DNA from: Galaxea fascicularis
Taxonomy: Eukaryota > Cnidaria > Anthozoa > Scleractinia > Euphylliidae
Length of the DNA stretch: 64,000 bases
Direction: 5' to 3'
Assembly (NCBI GenBank): GCA_948470475.1
Contig: OX419343.1
Coordinates: 23,591,569 to 23,655,568 of the forward strand
Within the stretch, counting starts at the first letter, position 1, and each line of letters starts with the position of its first letter. Positions 9,346 to 37,300 of this stretch are shown here, one piece after another. A program made the position numbers and the translations under genes. The notes under the pieces are model-generated. The model worked only from the letters and a program-made list of their open reading frames with translations. It was not told the DNA's origin and searched no databases.

Positions 9346-10218
9346 GAAATGATAGCGTACAGATTTCTTAAAGAAGTCACACCCTTTTGCCAAAGGTGAA
9401 CCAATGGAATCATCGTGATGGAGACGAAGGAAAAGTGGACATACGTATAAGAATAAGAGGAACATAGCTATTGAAAGTAGTGTTCGTGATACATTTTAAT
9501 GAGGAGGCATGGAACTTGAAGTAATTTGGGCACCAATCAATCACAACCTCATTGAAACGCAACTAGAACATAGAAAAGGCCTTATGCGCCACCAGGCGCG
9601 AAGAAGACAAGCAACACAGGTAAAACATAAAAATGAAGCAAAATATTAAATATAGTTTATCATTAGCATAATAAAATTGGAACAGAAAACCCCGCTTTCC
9701 ATCTATTTGAATCACTAGACTATGATCATTTATTCAAAAGAAAAACTAAACAAAGTGAACGAAACCCTGTTTTTCTTTTTAATCTTTTGTTAAATCTCAG
9801 TAAAGTTTGACAACTTTCCTATCACTGCTAATTCATACCAGTATAAAGCCGCCAAGTCGTGAAGCGTCACCATAAACACGTGATATACTGGTGAAAGCTT
9901 TCATCTCCACGAAGGAAACGTTAGAATGAGCAAATGACGTTATAAGCCTCGATCTATTTATTTAGAAAGTCTTTTTCGCTTTATTTTCATTTGCGTTTCA
10001 ATGTTGTCCAACAAACTCAAGATAAAGTATTTTTCATTTTCGTTGGCAAAAAAAAGCCGACGTGGCGAAAGTGTGTTGGAATCACACCACAAGTAATCGC
10101 GATTTCCTTCTTGATGACACAGAGTCTACAAACATTCTTTGGAGAGAATTTCTTGTTCTTAAATTTTAGTGATTCTTCAAATAAATTACTGGTGCAGTAT
10201 GAAAGTGCAAGGGAGTGA
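9346..10218. other. Rest of the copy-2 insertion, nothing recognised
   Basis: This is AT-rich sequence with only short chance open frames. No domain, repeat ends or RNA gene was recognised. Confidence 0.5.
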
Positions 10219-10553
10219 GCGAAAAACAGAAAGCGCAAATTGTCAGGTAGGCACAGAACACTGTCGCATTAAAATAGGGAGATGCTGAAGGAAATTGAGA
10301 AAATACTGGGTAGACCCGGCCGCTGTGTAGCAAGTTAAAAGAGTTTTACATGTCCTACCCTGAGAATAAACTTTACTAAAATTTGACTTTGGAACAGAGC
10401 AACCACAAATCTACACTGTCTGTTACTTAGTCTCTTCACTTAACAGTTTAAAGGTTTCGTCTGTTTCGATGATTTTCCCGACATGAAAATAAAGGGAACA
10501 TCCCAGCCATTTTTACGAAGACGCTATACACAGCTTAGAAACTAGACCTAAAC
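10219..10553 (+). repeat. Duplicated block copy 2, right part
   Basis: This matches 804-1014 and then 3848-3971 without the LINE, so it preserves the pre-insertion site at about 10421-10431 (TGTTACTTAG). It ends 145 bp from the YME1L1 stop and may lie within or beside that gene's 3' UTR. Confidence 0.85.
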
Positions 10554-10697
10554 CCAGTCTTTAACCACAGCGGCTAAATCGAGCCTCTTAACATCTGGAG
10601 ATACATGTATCTTTCGAAAAGGAACCCACTGAAAGTACCAAAGGCTTACACAAGCGTGCTCAAGCCTATTACAGTGTCATCGCCAGTTACAGTCGTA

Positions 10698-28151
<17,454 letters not shown>

Positions 28152-28361
28152 CTCTTGATCGTCTGTACTCCACCAAAATCACAGATTTAGTGTCAATTTC
28201 CACGATGCACGACTTTTCGACTTTCCCTTTCAGACGTTTGCGTCATGGGTTCGTGCGACTTTCCGCTTACCTCAAACAACGCGGGAACGGTCGACGGTGC
28301 AAAAGTCACCATGCGCTGGGATTGTATACCAATTTCCGGTATCCGGTCACTTCGTTCCATG
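28152..28361 (-). promoter_or_regulatory. YME1L1 5' UTR / proximal promoter region
   Basis: This is sequence just upstream of the start codon on the gene strand, more GC-rich than the introns. No TATA box was seen. The extent is inferred from position only. Confidence 0.4.
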
Positions 28362-28427
28362 GTCAGATCGTTCTAAGTCAGATCGTTCCACAATATAGTC
28401 AGGTCGTTCGACATTAAAAGTCAGATC
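28362..28427. repeat. Four copies of GTCAGATCGTTC
   Basis: Exact at 28362-28373 and 28377-28388, one change at 28398-28409, and truncated at 28420-28427 (GTCAGATC). They lie about 210-280 bp upstream of the YME1L1 ATG and could be factor sites or a decayed minisatellite. Confidence 0.8.
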
Positions 28428-28509
28428 TATATTACGATATAAAATGTTTACACGTTCGGATCGATTCATGTTCATGTGGGTTTACCGTCAGTTGAAAGAC
28501 AATGTCCAT

Positions 28510-29122
28510 CAGTTTGTTTATATTCGTTCATACCAATCTGCGCTGGTAGCTGACTTCAAAACCGGTTTGTTTTGGTTTGACGCATGTTTACAGTAACAGC
28601 TTTTAACTCGACTGAATTAAATTCGACGTTTGAAACCACTGCTATAATCGTGCCACAGTCGCGTCAAATCCAATTTAGTTCGACACGGCAGTGGCACGAC
28701 GCCTGGGCACGACGTTTGAAACAGGCCTTAGACTCAAGCAACACCCGCCTATTTTTTAGCAAGACCCACGCGCAAAGTGCGAACTTATGTTAATTCGAAA
28801 TGAGAATTTTAAGTCATTGTGCGTCGAACAGGTTTATCGTCATCAACAATTCTACGTCCACGTTTGTTTCTATTCGTTAATACCAATCTGAACGATTCAC
28901 AAAATCCTAAACTATCAAATGATCTAAAGGAACCCCTTCACGCCTAACGTACTAGTATGTTTTAAACTCAACCAACATCCCACTTTTTTTTTATAAGACC
29001 CACGCGCAAAGTGCAAACTTATGTTAATTCGAAGTCAAAATTTCAAATCCTTGTGCGTCAAACAAGTTTAAGGTCAAATGAAAGACTCATCAAGAAATTT
29101 ACCTCCATGTTTGCATATATTC
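28510..29122 (+). repeat. Degenerate repeats flanking the array
   Basis: 'agacccacgcgcaaagtgc' recurs about 237 bases apart (near 28762 and 28999). 'tttgtttNtattcgttNataccaatctg' recurs at about 28513 and 28862, with a shorter version near 29109. They lie immediately left of the macrosatellite and are not the same sequence as its unit. Confidence 0.65.
28610..28735. repeat. Degenerate inverted/direct repeat
   Basis: CGACGTTTGAAAC occurs twice (28624-28636 and 28710-28722). CGTGCCAC (28649-28656) pairs with GTGGCACG (28691-28698). Probably a decayed MITE. Confidence 0.55.
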
Positions 29123-30317
29123 GAATTGAATGGGTCCTAAAGTTAACTTCAAACAACACGCTAAGCATTTGACAGTAACAGCGCGGTGCATTTCAACTTT
29201 TACTACAATTCTTCAAGCAGTAACGGTGCCGCATCATTACAGTATATGGGTCCCTGGCGACCCGGCAGCCATTGCAGTGGAGTCTCATTTAGGCGAGGGT
29301 TCAAATAAACTGCTGATGTATATGTGGTGTATTAACCCTTTAAATTGCTACATCAAAATTTAAATTGTTATTTGACTGTGGTCCCCTAAACAATTGCGAT
29401 AGGACGATCCTGTGTTTAATTCTCGCGCGGGTTCTATGAGAAAACAAAAACAAGCTTTGAAAAAAAAAAAAAAAAAAAACTCAGCCGGTAGCGGTACCTC
29501 CGTGTTTGGAGCGCTGTACCCCGACGATTAACCCCGAGATTTCGGCCCGGGGATCGCTTATACCAACTGAGCCCAGCACCCCGCACACCCGAGTGAATAT
29601 TCTGTCATCCCATGACAGCCAGTGAGGGAGAGATGTGTCGGCCCCTAAACCATTCGTGACAATCCCACTCCAAACGCGCAGCAAAGTACCGGTCCTACCT
29701 ATCAAACTATGGATGAAAAATTTCTATTTAAACCTTATGTGATTTTTAGTCATTTTGTCATCCATGTGGTGTGCATTGACTACGTGCGCATGCGTATTGC
29801 CATTTTAACTATTCTAAACGGAATAGGGAAGCTGATGCATGCTCATGCATGCTTAATAGGCAATTTTGGCGTGTTCTGCTTCGTAAGTAATGGGGTGGCT
29901 ACAATATTTTGCCAGTAAAACTGGATGACTCGACGCTTATGCAAAACATAGATGAAACAAGACAGTTGGCGGACTTGTTGCATGGCGACTTTACCAAGGA
30001 GTTACGTACCCAGAAATCATCTCGTGCGTCAACGCGGAAATTTTGGACCAGCGGCACAAGCTGCCGTAAAATAGCTTATGTTCGGTCTGCTGAAAGAGTA
30101 AATAGGTACTGAAATGGGGAAGAGAACTGAAAGACCTTGAACCGAGCTTTGCTGGAAATACAGACCACGGACTCTAGGAGACTATTGTGCATTGGAAACG
30201 CCAAGACAAAACTGGGTCTTTGTGGTGTTGTCCGAGGGCGCGCGTTCAAAGCAAAGACTTTTAGTTTGGTAGCGGAAAAAACGGTCATTTTCAGTGCTGA
30301 AAATCGAGAGCTCTGCT
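29123..30317 (+). repeat. Macrosatellite unit 1 (edge unit, diverged)
   Basis: The first 400 bases carry most of the differences from the other units (for example near 29131-29151 and 29389), the A-run is only 20, and one more change lies at about 29522. The rest matches. Confidence 0.9.
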
Positions 30318-30654
30318 GAATTGATTGGATGCTAAAGTTAACTTCGAACAACACGCTAAGCATTTGACAGTAACAGCGCGGTGCATTTCAACTTTTACTA
30401 CAATTCTTCAAGCAGTAACGGTGCCGCATCATTACAGTATATGGGTCCCTGGCGACCCGGCAGCCATTGCAGTGGAGTCTCATTTAGGCGAGGGTTCAAA
30501 TAAACTGCTGATGTATATGTGGTGTATTAACCCTTTAAATTGCTACATCAAAATTTAAATTGTTATTTGACTGTGGTCCCCTAAATAATTGCGATAGGAC
30601 GATCCTGTGTTTAATTCTCGCGCGGGTTCTATGAGAAAACAAAAACAAGCTTTG

Positions 30655-30679
30655 AAAAAAAAAAAAAAAAAAAAAAAAA
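30655..30679 (+). repeat. Poly(A) run of the unit (unit 2 as example)
   Basis: A25 between 'aagctttg' and 'ctcagccgg'. It is the only length-variable site of the unit. On the minus strand it is a T-run that could stop Pol III. Confidence 0.9.
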
Positions 30680-30818
30680 CTCAGCCGGTAGCGGTACCTC
30701 CGTGTTTGGAGCGCTGTACCCTGACGATTAACCCCGAGATTTCGGCCCGGGGATCGCTTATACCAACTGAGCCCAGCACCCCGCACACCCGAGTGAATAT
30801 TCTGTCATCCCATGACAG
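30680..30818 (-). other. Structured, Pol III-like segment of the unit (unit 2 as example)
   Basis: On the minus strand an A-box match GGGCTCAGTTGG (30774-30763) is followed 84 bases later by the T25 run. Between them GGTAC/GTACC (30693-30697 and 30716-30720) and inner CTCC/GGAG pair, and CCGAAATCTCGG forms a short palindrome. A perfect hairpin CTGTCATCCCATGACAG lies at 30802-30818. No good B box was found. Present in all units; transcription is unproven. Confidence 0.4.
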
Positions 30819-31061
30819 CCAGTGAGGGAGAGATGTGTCGGCCCCTAAACCATTCGTGACAATCCCACTCCAAACGCGCAGCAAAGTACCGGTCCTACCT
30901 ATCAAACTATGGATGAAAAATTTCTATTTAAACCTTATGTGATTTTTAGTCATTTTGTCATCCATGTGGTGTGCATTGACTACGTGCGCATGCGTATTGC
31001 CATTTTAACTATTCTAAACGGAATAGGGAAGCTGATGCATGCTCATGCATGCTTAATAGGC

Positions 31062-31124
31062 AATTTTGGCGTGTTCTGCTTCGTAAGTAATGGGGTGGCT
31101 ACAATATTTTGCCAGTAAAACTGG
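31062..31124 (+). other. Donor / Sm-like / hairpin arrangement in the unit (unit 2 as example)
   Basis: In order: AATTTTGG (31062-31069), a consensus-like splice donor GTAAGT (31083-31088), AATATTTTG (31103-31111) and a perfect stem CCAGT-AAA-ACTGG (31112-31124). Sm-type sites next to a 3' hairpin and a donor are the parts of spliced-leader or snRNA genes, but no full match was recognised. Confidence 0.25.
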
Positions 31125-31312
31125 ATGACTCGACGCTTATGCAAAACATAGATGAAACAAGACAGTTGGCGGACTTGTTGCATGGCGACTTTACCAAGGA
31201 GTTACGTACCCAGAAATCATCTCGTGCGTCAACGCGGAAATTTTGGACCAGCGGCACAAGCTGCCGTAAAATAGCTTATGTTCGGTCTGCTGAAAGAGTA
31301 AATAGGTACTGA
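31109..31312 (+). other. Conserved 67-codon open frame of the unit (unit 2 as example)
   Basis: This frame, opening at a TTG and containing DDSTLMQNIDETRQLADLLH, is unchanged in every unit. Because the whole unit is unchanged, that is no evidence of selection. No domain recognised. Listed as the most protein-like frame only. Confidence 0.15.
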
Positions 31313-34300
31313 AATGGGGAAGAGAACTGAAAGACCTTGAACCGAGCTTTGCTGGAAATACAGACCACGGACTCTAGGAGACTATTGTGCATTGGAAACG
31401 CCAAGACAAAACTGGGTCTTTGTGGTGTTGTCCGAGGGCGCGCGTTCAAAGCAAAGACTTTTAGTTTGGTAGCGGAAAAAACGGTCATTTTCAGTGCTGA
31501 AAATCGAGAGCTCTGCTGAATTGATTGGATGCTAAAGTTAACTTCGAACAACACGCTAAGCATTTGACAGTAACAGCGCGGTGCATTTCAACTTTTACTA
31601 CAATTCTTCAAGCAGTAACGGTGCCGCATCATTACAGTATATGGGTCCCTGGCGACCCGGCAGCCATTGCAGTGGAGTCTCATTTAGGCGAGGGTTCAAA
31701 TAAACTGCTGATGTATATGTGGTGTATTAACCCTTTAAATTGTTACATCAAAATTTAAATTGTTATTTGACTGTGGTCCCCTAAATAATTGCGATAGGAC
31801 GATCCTGTGTTTAATTCTCGCGCGGGTTCTATGAGAAAACAAAAACAAGCTTTGAAAAAAAAAAAAAAAAAAAAAAAAAACTCAGCCGGTAGCGGTACCT
31901 CCGTGTTTGGAGCGCTGTACCCTGACGATTAACCCCGAGATTTCGGCCCGGGGATCGCTTATACCAACTGAGCCCAGCACCCCGCACACCCGAGTGAATA
32001 TTCTGTCATCCCATGACAGCCAGTGAGGGAGAGATGTGTCGGCCCCTAAACCATTCGTGACAATCCCACTCCAAACGCGCAGCAAAGTACCGGTCCTACC
32101 TATCAAACTATGGATGAAAAATTTCTATTTAAACCTTATGTGATTTTTAGTCATTTTGTCATCCATGTGGTGTGCATTGACTACGTGCGCATGCGTATTG
32201 CCATTTTAACTATTCTAAACGGAATAGGGAAGCTGATGCATGCTCATGCATGCTTAATAGGCAATTTTGGCGTGTTCTGCTTCGTAAGTAATGGGGTGGC
32301 TACAATGTTTTGCCAGTAAAACTGGATGACTCGACGCTTATGCAAAACATAGATGAAACAAGACAGTTGGCGGACTTGTTGCATGGCGACTTTACCAAGG
32401 AGTTACGTACCCAGAAATCATCTCGTGCGTCAACGCGGAAATTTTGGACCAGCGGCACAAGCTGCCGTAAAATAGCTTATGTTCGGTCTGCTGAAAGAGT
32501 AAATAGGTACTGAAATGGGGAAGAGAACTGAAAGACCTTGAACCGAGCTTTGCTGGAAATACAGACCACGGACTCTAGGAGACTATTGTGCATTGGAAAC
32601 GCCAAGACAAAACTGGGTCTTTGTGGTGTTGTCCGAGGGCGCGCGTTCAAAGCAAAGACTTTTAGTTTGGTAGCGGAAAAAACGGTCATTTTCAGTGCTG
32701 AAAATCGAGAGCTCTGCTGAATTGATTGGATGCTAAAGTTAACTTCGAACAACACGCTAAGCATTTGACAGTAACAGCGCGGTGCATTTCAACTTTTACT
32801 ACAATTCTTCAAGCAGTAACGGTGCCGCATCATTACAGTATATGGGTCCCTGGCGACCCGGCAGCCATTGCAGTGGAGTCTCATTTAGGCGAGGGTTCAA
32901 ATAAACTGCTGATGTATATGTGGTGTATTAACCCTTTAAATTGCTACATCAAAATTTAAATTGTTATTTGACTGTGGTCCCCTAAATAATTGCGATAGGA
33001 CGATCCTGTGTTTAATTCTCGCGCGGGTTCTATGAGAAAACAAAAACAAGCTTTGAAAAAAAAAAAAAAAAAAAAAAAAAAACTCAGCCGGTAGCGGTAC
33101 CTCCGTGTTTGGAGCGCTGTACCCTGACGATTAACCCCGAGATTTCGGCCCGGGGATCGCTTATACCAACTGAGCCCAGCACCCCGCACACCCGAGTGAA
33201 TATTCTGTCATCCCATGACAGCCAGTGAGGGAGAGATGTGTCGGCCCCTAAACCATTCGTGACAATCCCACTCCAAACGCGCAGCAAAGTACCGGTCCTA
33301 CCTATCAAACTATGGATGAAAAATTTCTATTTAAACCTTATGTGATTTTTAGTCATTTTGTCATCCATGTGGTGTGCATTGACTACGTGCGCATGCGTAT
33401 TGCCATTTTAACTATTCTAAACGGAATAGGGAAGCTGATGCATGCTCATGCATGCTTAATAGGCAATTTTGGCGTGTTCTGCTTCGTAAGTAATGGGGTG
33501 GCTACAATATTTTGCCAGTAAAACTGGATGACTCGACGCTTATGCAAAACATAGATGAAACAAGACAGTTGGCGGACTTGTTGCATGGCGACTTTACCAA
33601 GGAGTTACGTACCCAGAAATCATCTCGTGCGTCAACGCGGAAATTTTGGACCAGCGGCACAAGCTGCCGTAAAATAGCTTATGTTCGGTCTGCTGAAAGA
33701 GTAAATAGGTACTGAAATGGGGAAGAGAACTGAAAGACCTTGAACCGAGCTTTGCTGGAAATACAGACCACGGACTCTAGGAGACTATTGTGCATTGGAA
33801 ACGCCAAGACAAAACTGGGTCTTTGTGGTGTTGTCCGAGGGCGCGCGTTCAAAGCAAAGACTTTTAGTTTGGTAGCGGAAAAAACGGTCATTTTCAGTGC
33901 TGAAAATCGAGAGCTCTGCTGAATTGATTGGATGCTAAAGTTAACTTCGAACAACACGCTAAGCATTTGACAGTAACAGCGCGGTGCATTTCAACTTTTA
34001 CTACAATTCTTCAAGCAGTAACGGTGCCGCATCATTACAGTATATGGGTCCCTGGCGACCCGGCAGCCATTGCAGTGGAGTCTCATTTAGGCGAGGGTTC
34101 AAATAAACTGCTGATGTATATGTGGTGTATTAACCCTTTAAATTGCTACATCAAAATTTAAATTGTTATTTGACTGTGGTCCCCTAAATAATTGCGATAG
34201 GACGATCCTGTGTTTAATTCTCGCGCGGGTTCTATGAGAAAACAAAAACAAGCTTTGAAAAAAAAAAAAAAAAAAAAAAAAAAACTCAGCCGGTAGCGGT

Positions 34301-37300
34301 ACCTCCGTGTTTGGAGCGCTGTACCCTGACGATTAACCCCGAGATTTCGGCCCGGGGATCGCTTATACCAACTGAGCCCAGCACCCCGCACACCCGAGTG
34401 AATATTCTGTCATCCCATGACAGCCAGTGAGGGAGAGATGTGTCGGCCCCTAAACCATTCGTGACAATCCCACTCCAAACGCGCAGCAAAGTACCGGTCC
34501 TACCTATCAAACTATGGATGAAAAATTTCTATTTAAACCTTATGTGATTTTTAGTCATTTTGTCATCCATGTGGTGTGCATTGACTACGTGCGCATGCGT
34601 ATTGCCATTTTAACTATTCTAAACGGAATAGGGAAGCTGATGCATGCTCATGCATGCTTAATAGGCAATTTTGGCGTGTTCTGCTTCGTAAGTAATGGGG
34701 TGGCTACAATATTTTGCCAGTAAAACTGGATGACTCGACGCTTATGCAAAACATAGATGAAACAAGACAGTTGGCGGACTTGTTGCATGGCGACTTTACC
34801 AAGGAGTTACGTACCCAGAAATCATCTCGTGCGTCAACGCGGAAATTTTGGACCAGCGGCACAAGCTGCCGTAAAATAGCTTATGTTCGGTCTGCTGAAA
34901 GAGTAAATAGGTACTGAAATGGGGAAGAGAACTGAAAGACCTTGAACCGAGCTTTGCTGGAAATACAGACCACGGACTCTAGGAGACTATTGTGCATTGG
35001 AAACGCCAAGACAAAACTGGGTCTTTGTGGTGTTGTCCGAGGGCGCGCGTTCAAAGCAAAGACTTTTAGTTTGGTAGCGGAAAAAACGGTCATTTTCAGT
35101 GCTGAAAATCGAGAGCTCTGCTGAATTGATTGGATGCTAAAGTTAACTTCGAACAACACGCTAAGCATTTGACAGTAACAGCGCGGTGCATTTCAACTTT
35201 TACTACAATTCTTCAAGCAGTAACGGTGCCGCATCATTACAGTATATGGGTCCCTGGCGACCCGGCAGCCATTGCAGTGGAGTCTCATTTAGGCGAGGGT
35301 TCAAATAAACTGCTGATGTATATGTGGTGTATTAACCCTTTAAATTGTTACATCAAAATTTAAATTGTTATTTGACTGTGGTCCCCTAAATAATTGCGAT
35401 AGGACGATCCTGTGTTTAATTCTCGCGCGGGTTCTATGAGAAAACAAAAACAAGCTTTGAAAAAAAAAAAAAAAAAAAAAAAAAACTCAGCCGGTAGCGG
35501 TACCTCCGTGTTTGGAGCGCTGTACCCTGACGATTAACCCCGAGATTTCGGCCCGGGGATCGCTTATACCAACTGAGCCCAGCACCCCGCACACCCGAGT
35601 GAATATTCTGTCATCCCATGACAGCCAGTGAGGGAGAGATGTGTCGGCCCCTAAACCATTCGTGACAATCCCACTCCAAACGCGCAGCAAAGTACCGGTC
35701 CTACCTATCAAACTATGGATGAAAAATTTCTATTTAAACCTTATGTGATTTTTAGTCATTTTGTCATCCATGTGGTGTGCATTGACTACGTGCGCATGCG
35801 TATTGCCATTTTAACTATTCTAAACGGAATAGGGAAGCTGATGCATGCTCATGCATGCTTAATAGGCAATTTTGGCGTGTTCTGCTTCGTAAGTAATGGG
35901 GTGGCTACAATATTTTGCCAGTAAAACTGGATGACTCGACGCTTATGCAAAACATAGATGAAACAAGACAGTTGGCGGACTTGTTGCATGGCGACTTTAC
36001 CAAGGAGTTACGTACCCAGAAATCATCTCGTGCGTCAACGCGGAAATTTTGGACCAGCGGCACAAGCTGCCGTAAAATAGCTTATGTTCGGTCTGCTGAA
36101 AGAGTAAATAGGTACTGAAATGGGGAAGAGAACTGAAAGACCTTGAACCGAGCTTTGCTGGAAATACAGACCACGGACTCTAGGAGACTATTGTGCATTG
36201 GAAACGCCAAGACAAAACTGGGTCTTTGTGGTGTTGTCCGAGGGCGCGCGTTCAAAGCAAAGACTTTTAGTTTGGTAGCGGAAAAAACGGTCATTTTCAG
36301 TGCTGAAAATCGAGAGCTCTGCTGAATTGATTGGATGCTAAAGTTAACTTCGAACAACACGCTAAGCATTTGACAGTAACAGCGCGGTGCATTTCAACTT
36401 TTACTACAATTCTTCAAGCAGTAACGGTGCCGCATCATTACAGTATATGGGTCCCTGGCGACCCGGCAGCCATTGCAGTGGAGTCTCATTTAGGCGAGGG
36501 TTCAAATAAACTGCTGATGTATATGTGGTGTATTAACCCTTTAAATTGCTACATCAAAATTTAAATTGTTATTTGACTGTGGTCCCCTAAATAATTGCGA
36601 TAGGACGATCCTGTGTTTAATTCTCGCGCGGGTTCTATGAGAAAACAAAAACAAGCTTTGAAAAAAAAAAAAAAAAAAAAAAAAAAACTCAGCCGGTAGC
36701 GGTACCTCCGTGTTTGGAGCGCTGTACCCTGACGATTAACCCCGAGATTTCGGCCCGGGGATCGCTTATACCAACTGAGCCCAGCACCCCGCACACCCGA
36801 GTGAATATTCTGTCATCCCATGACAGCCAGTGAGGGAGAGATGTGTCGGCCCCTAAACCATTCGTGACAATCCCACTCCAAACGCGCAGCAAAGTACCGG
36901 TCCTACCTATCAAACTATGGATGAAAAATTTCTATTTAAACCTTATGTGATTTTTAGTCATTTTGTCATCCATGTGGTGTGCATTGACTACGTGCGCATG
37001 CGTATTGCCATTTTAACTATTCTAAACGGAATAGGGAAGCTGATGCATGCTCATGCATGCTTAATAGGCAATTTTGGCGTGTTCTGCTTCGTAAGTAATG
37101 GGGTGGCTACAATGTTTTGCCAGTAAAACTGGATGACTCGACGCTTATGCAAAACATAGATGAAACAAGACAGTTGGCGGACTTGTTGCATGGCGACTTT
37201 ACCAAGGAGTTACGTACCCAGAAATCATCTCGTGCGTCAACGCGGAAATTTTGGACCAGCGGCACAAGCTGCCGTAAAATAGCTTATGTTCGGTCTGCTG

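Larger units (their letters stand above)
7038..10218. other. 3.2-kb insertion splitting block copy 2
   Basis: In copy 1 the words ggttaccaa and gcgaaaaac are adjacent (795-812). In copy 2 they are separated by these 3,181 bases. The insert is composite: a LINE 3' fragment, a small inverted repeat, a MITE, a minisatellite and a SINE-like repeat. No clear target duplication or long terminal repeats were seen, so the mechanism is open. Confidence 0.75.

Noticed and set aside
30535..30786. Open frame with a poly-Phe or poly-Lys run
   Set aside because: It is translation of the poly(A)/poly(T) run; it appears or vanishes with A-run length.
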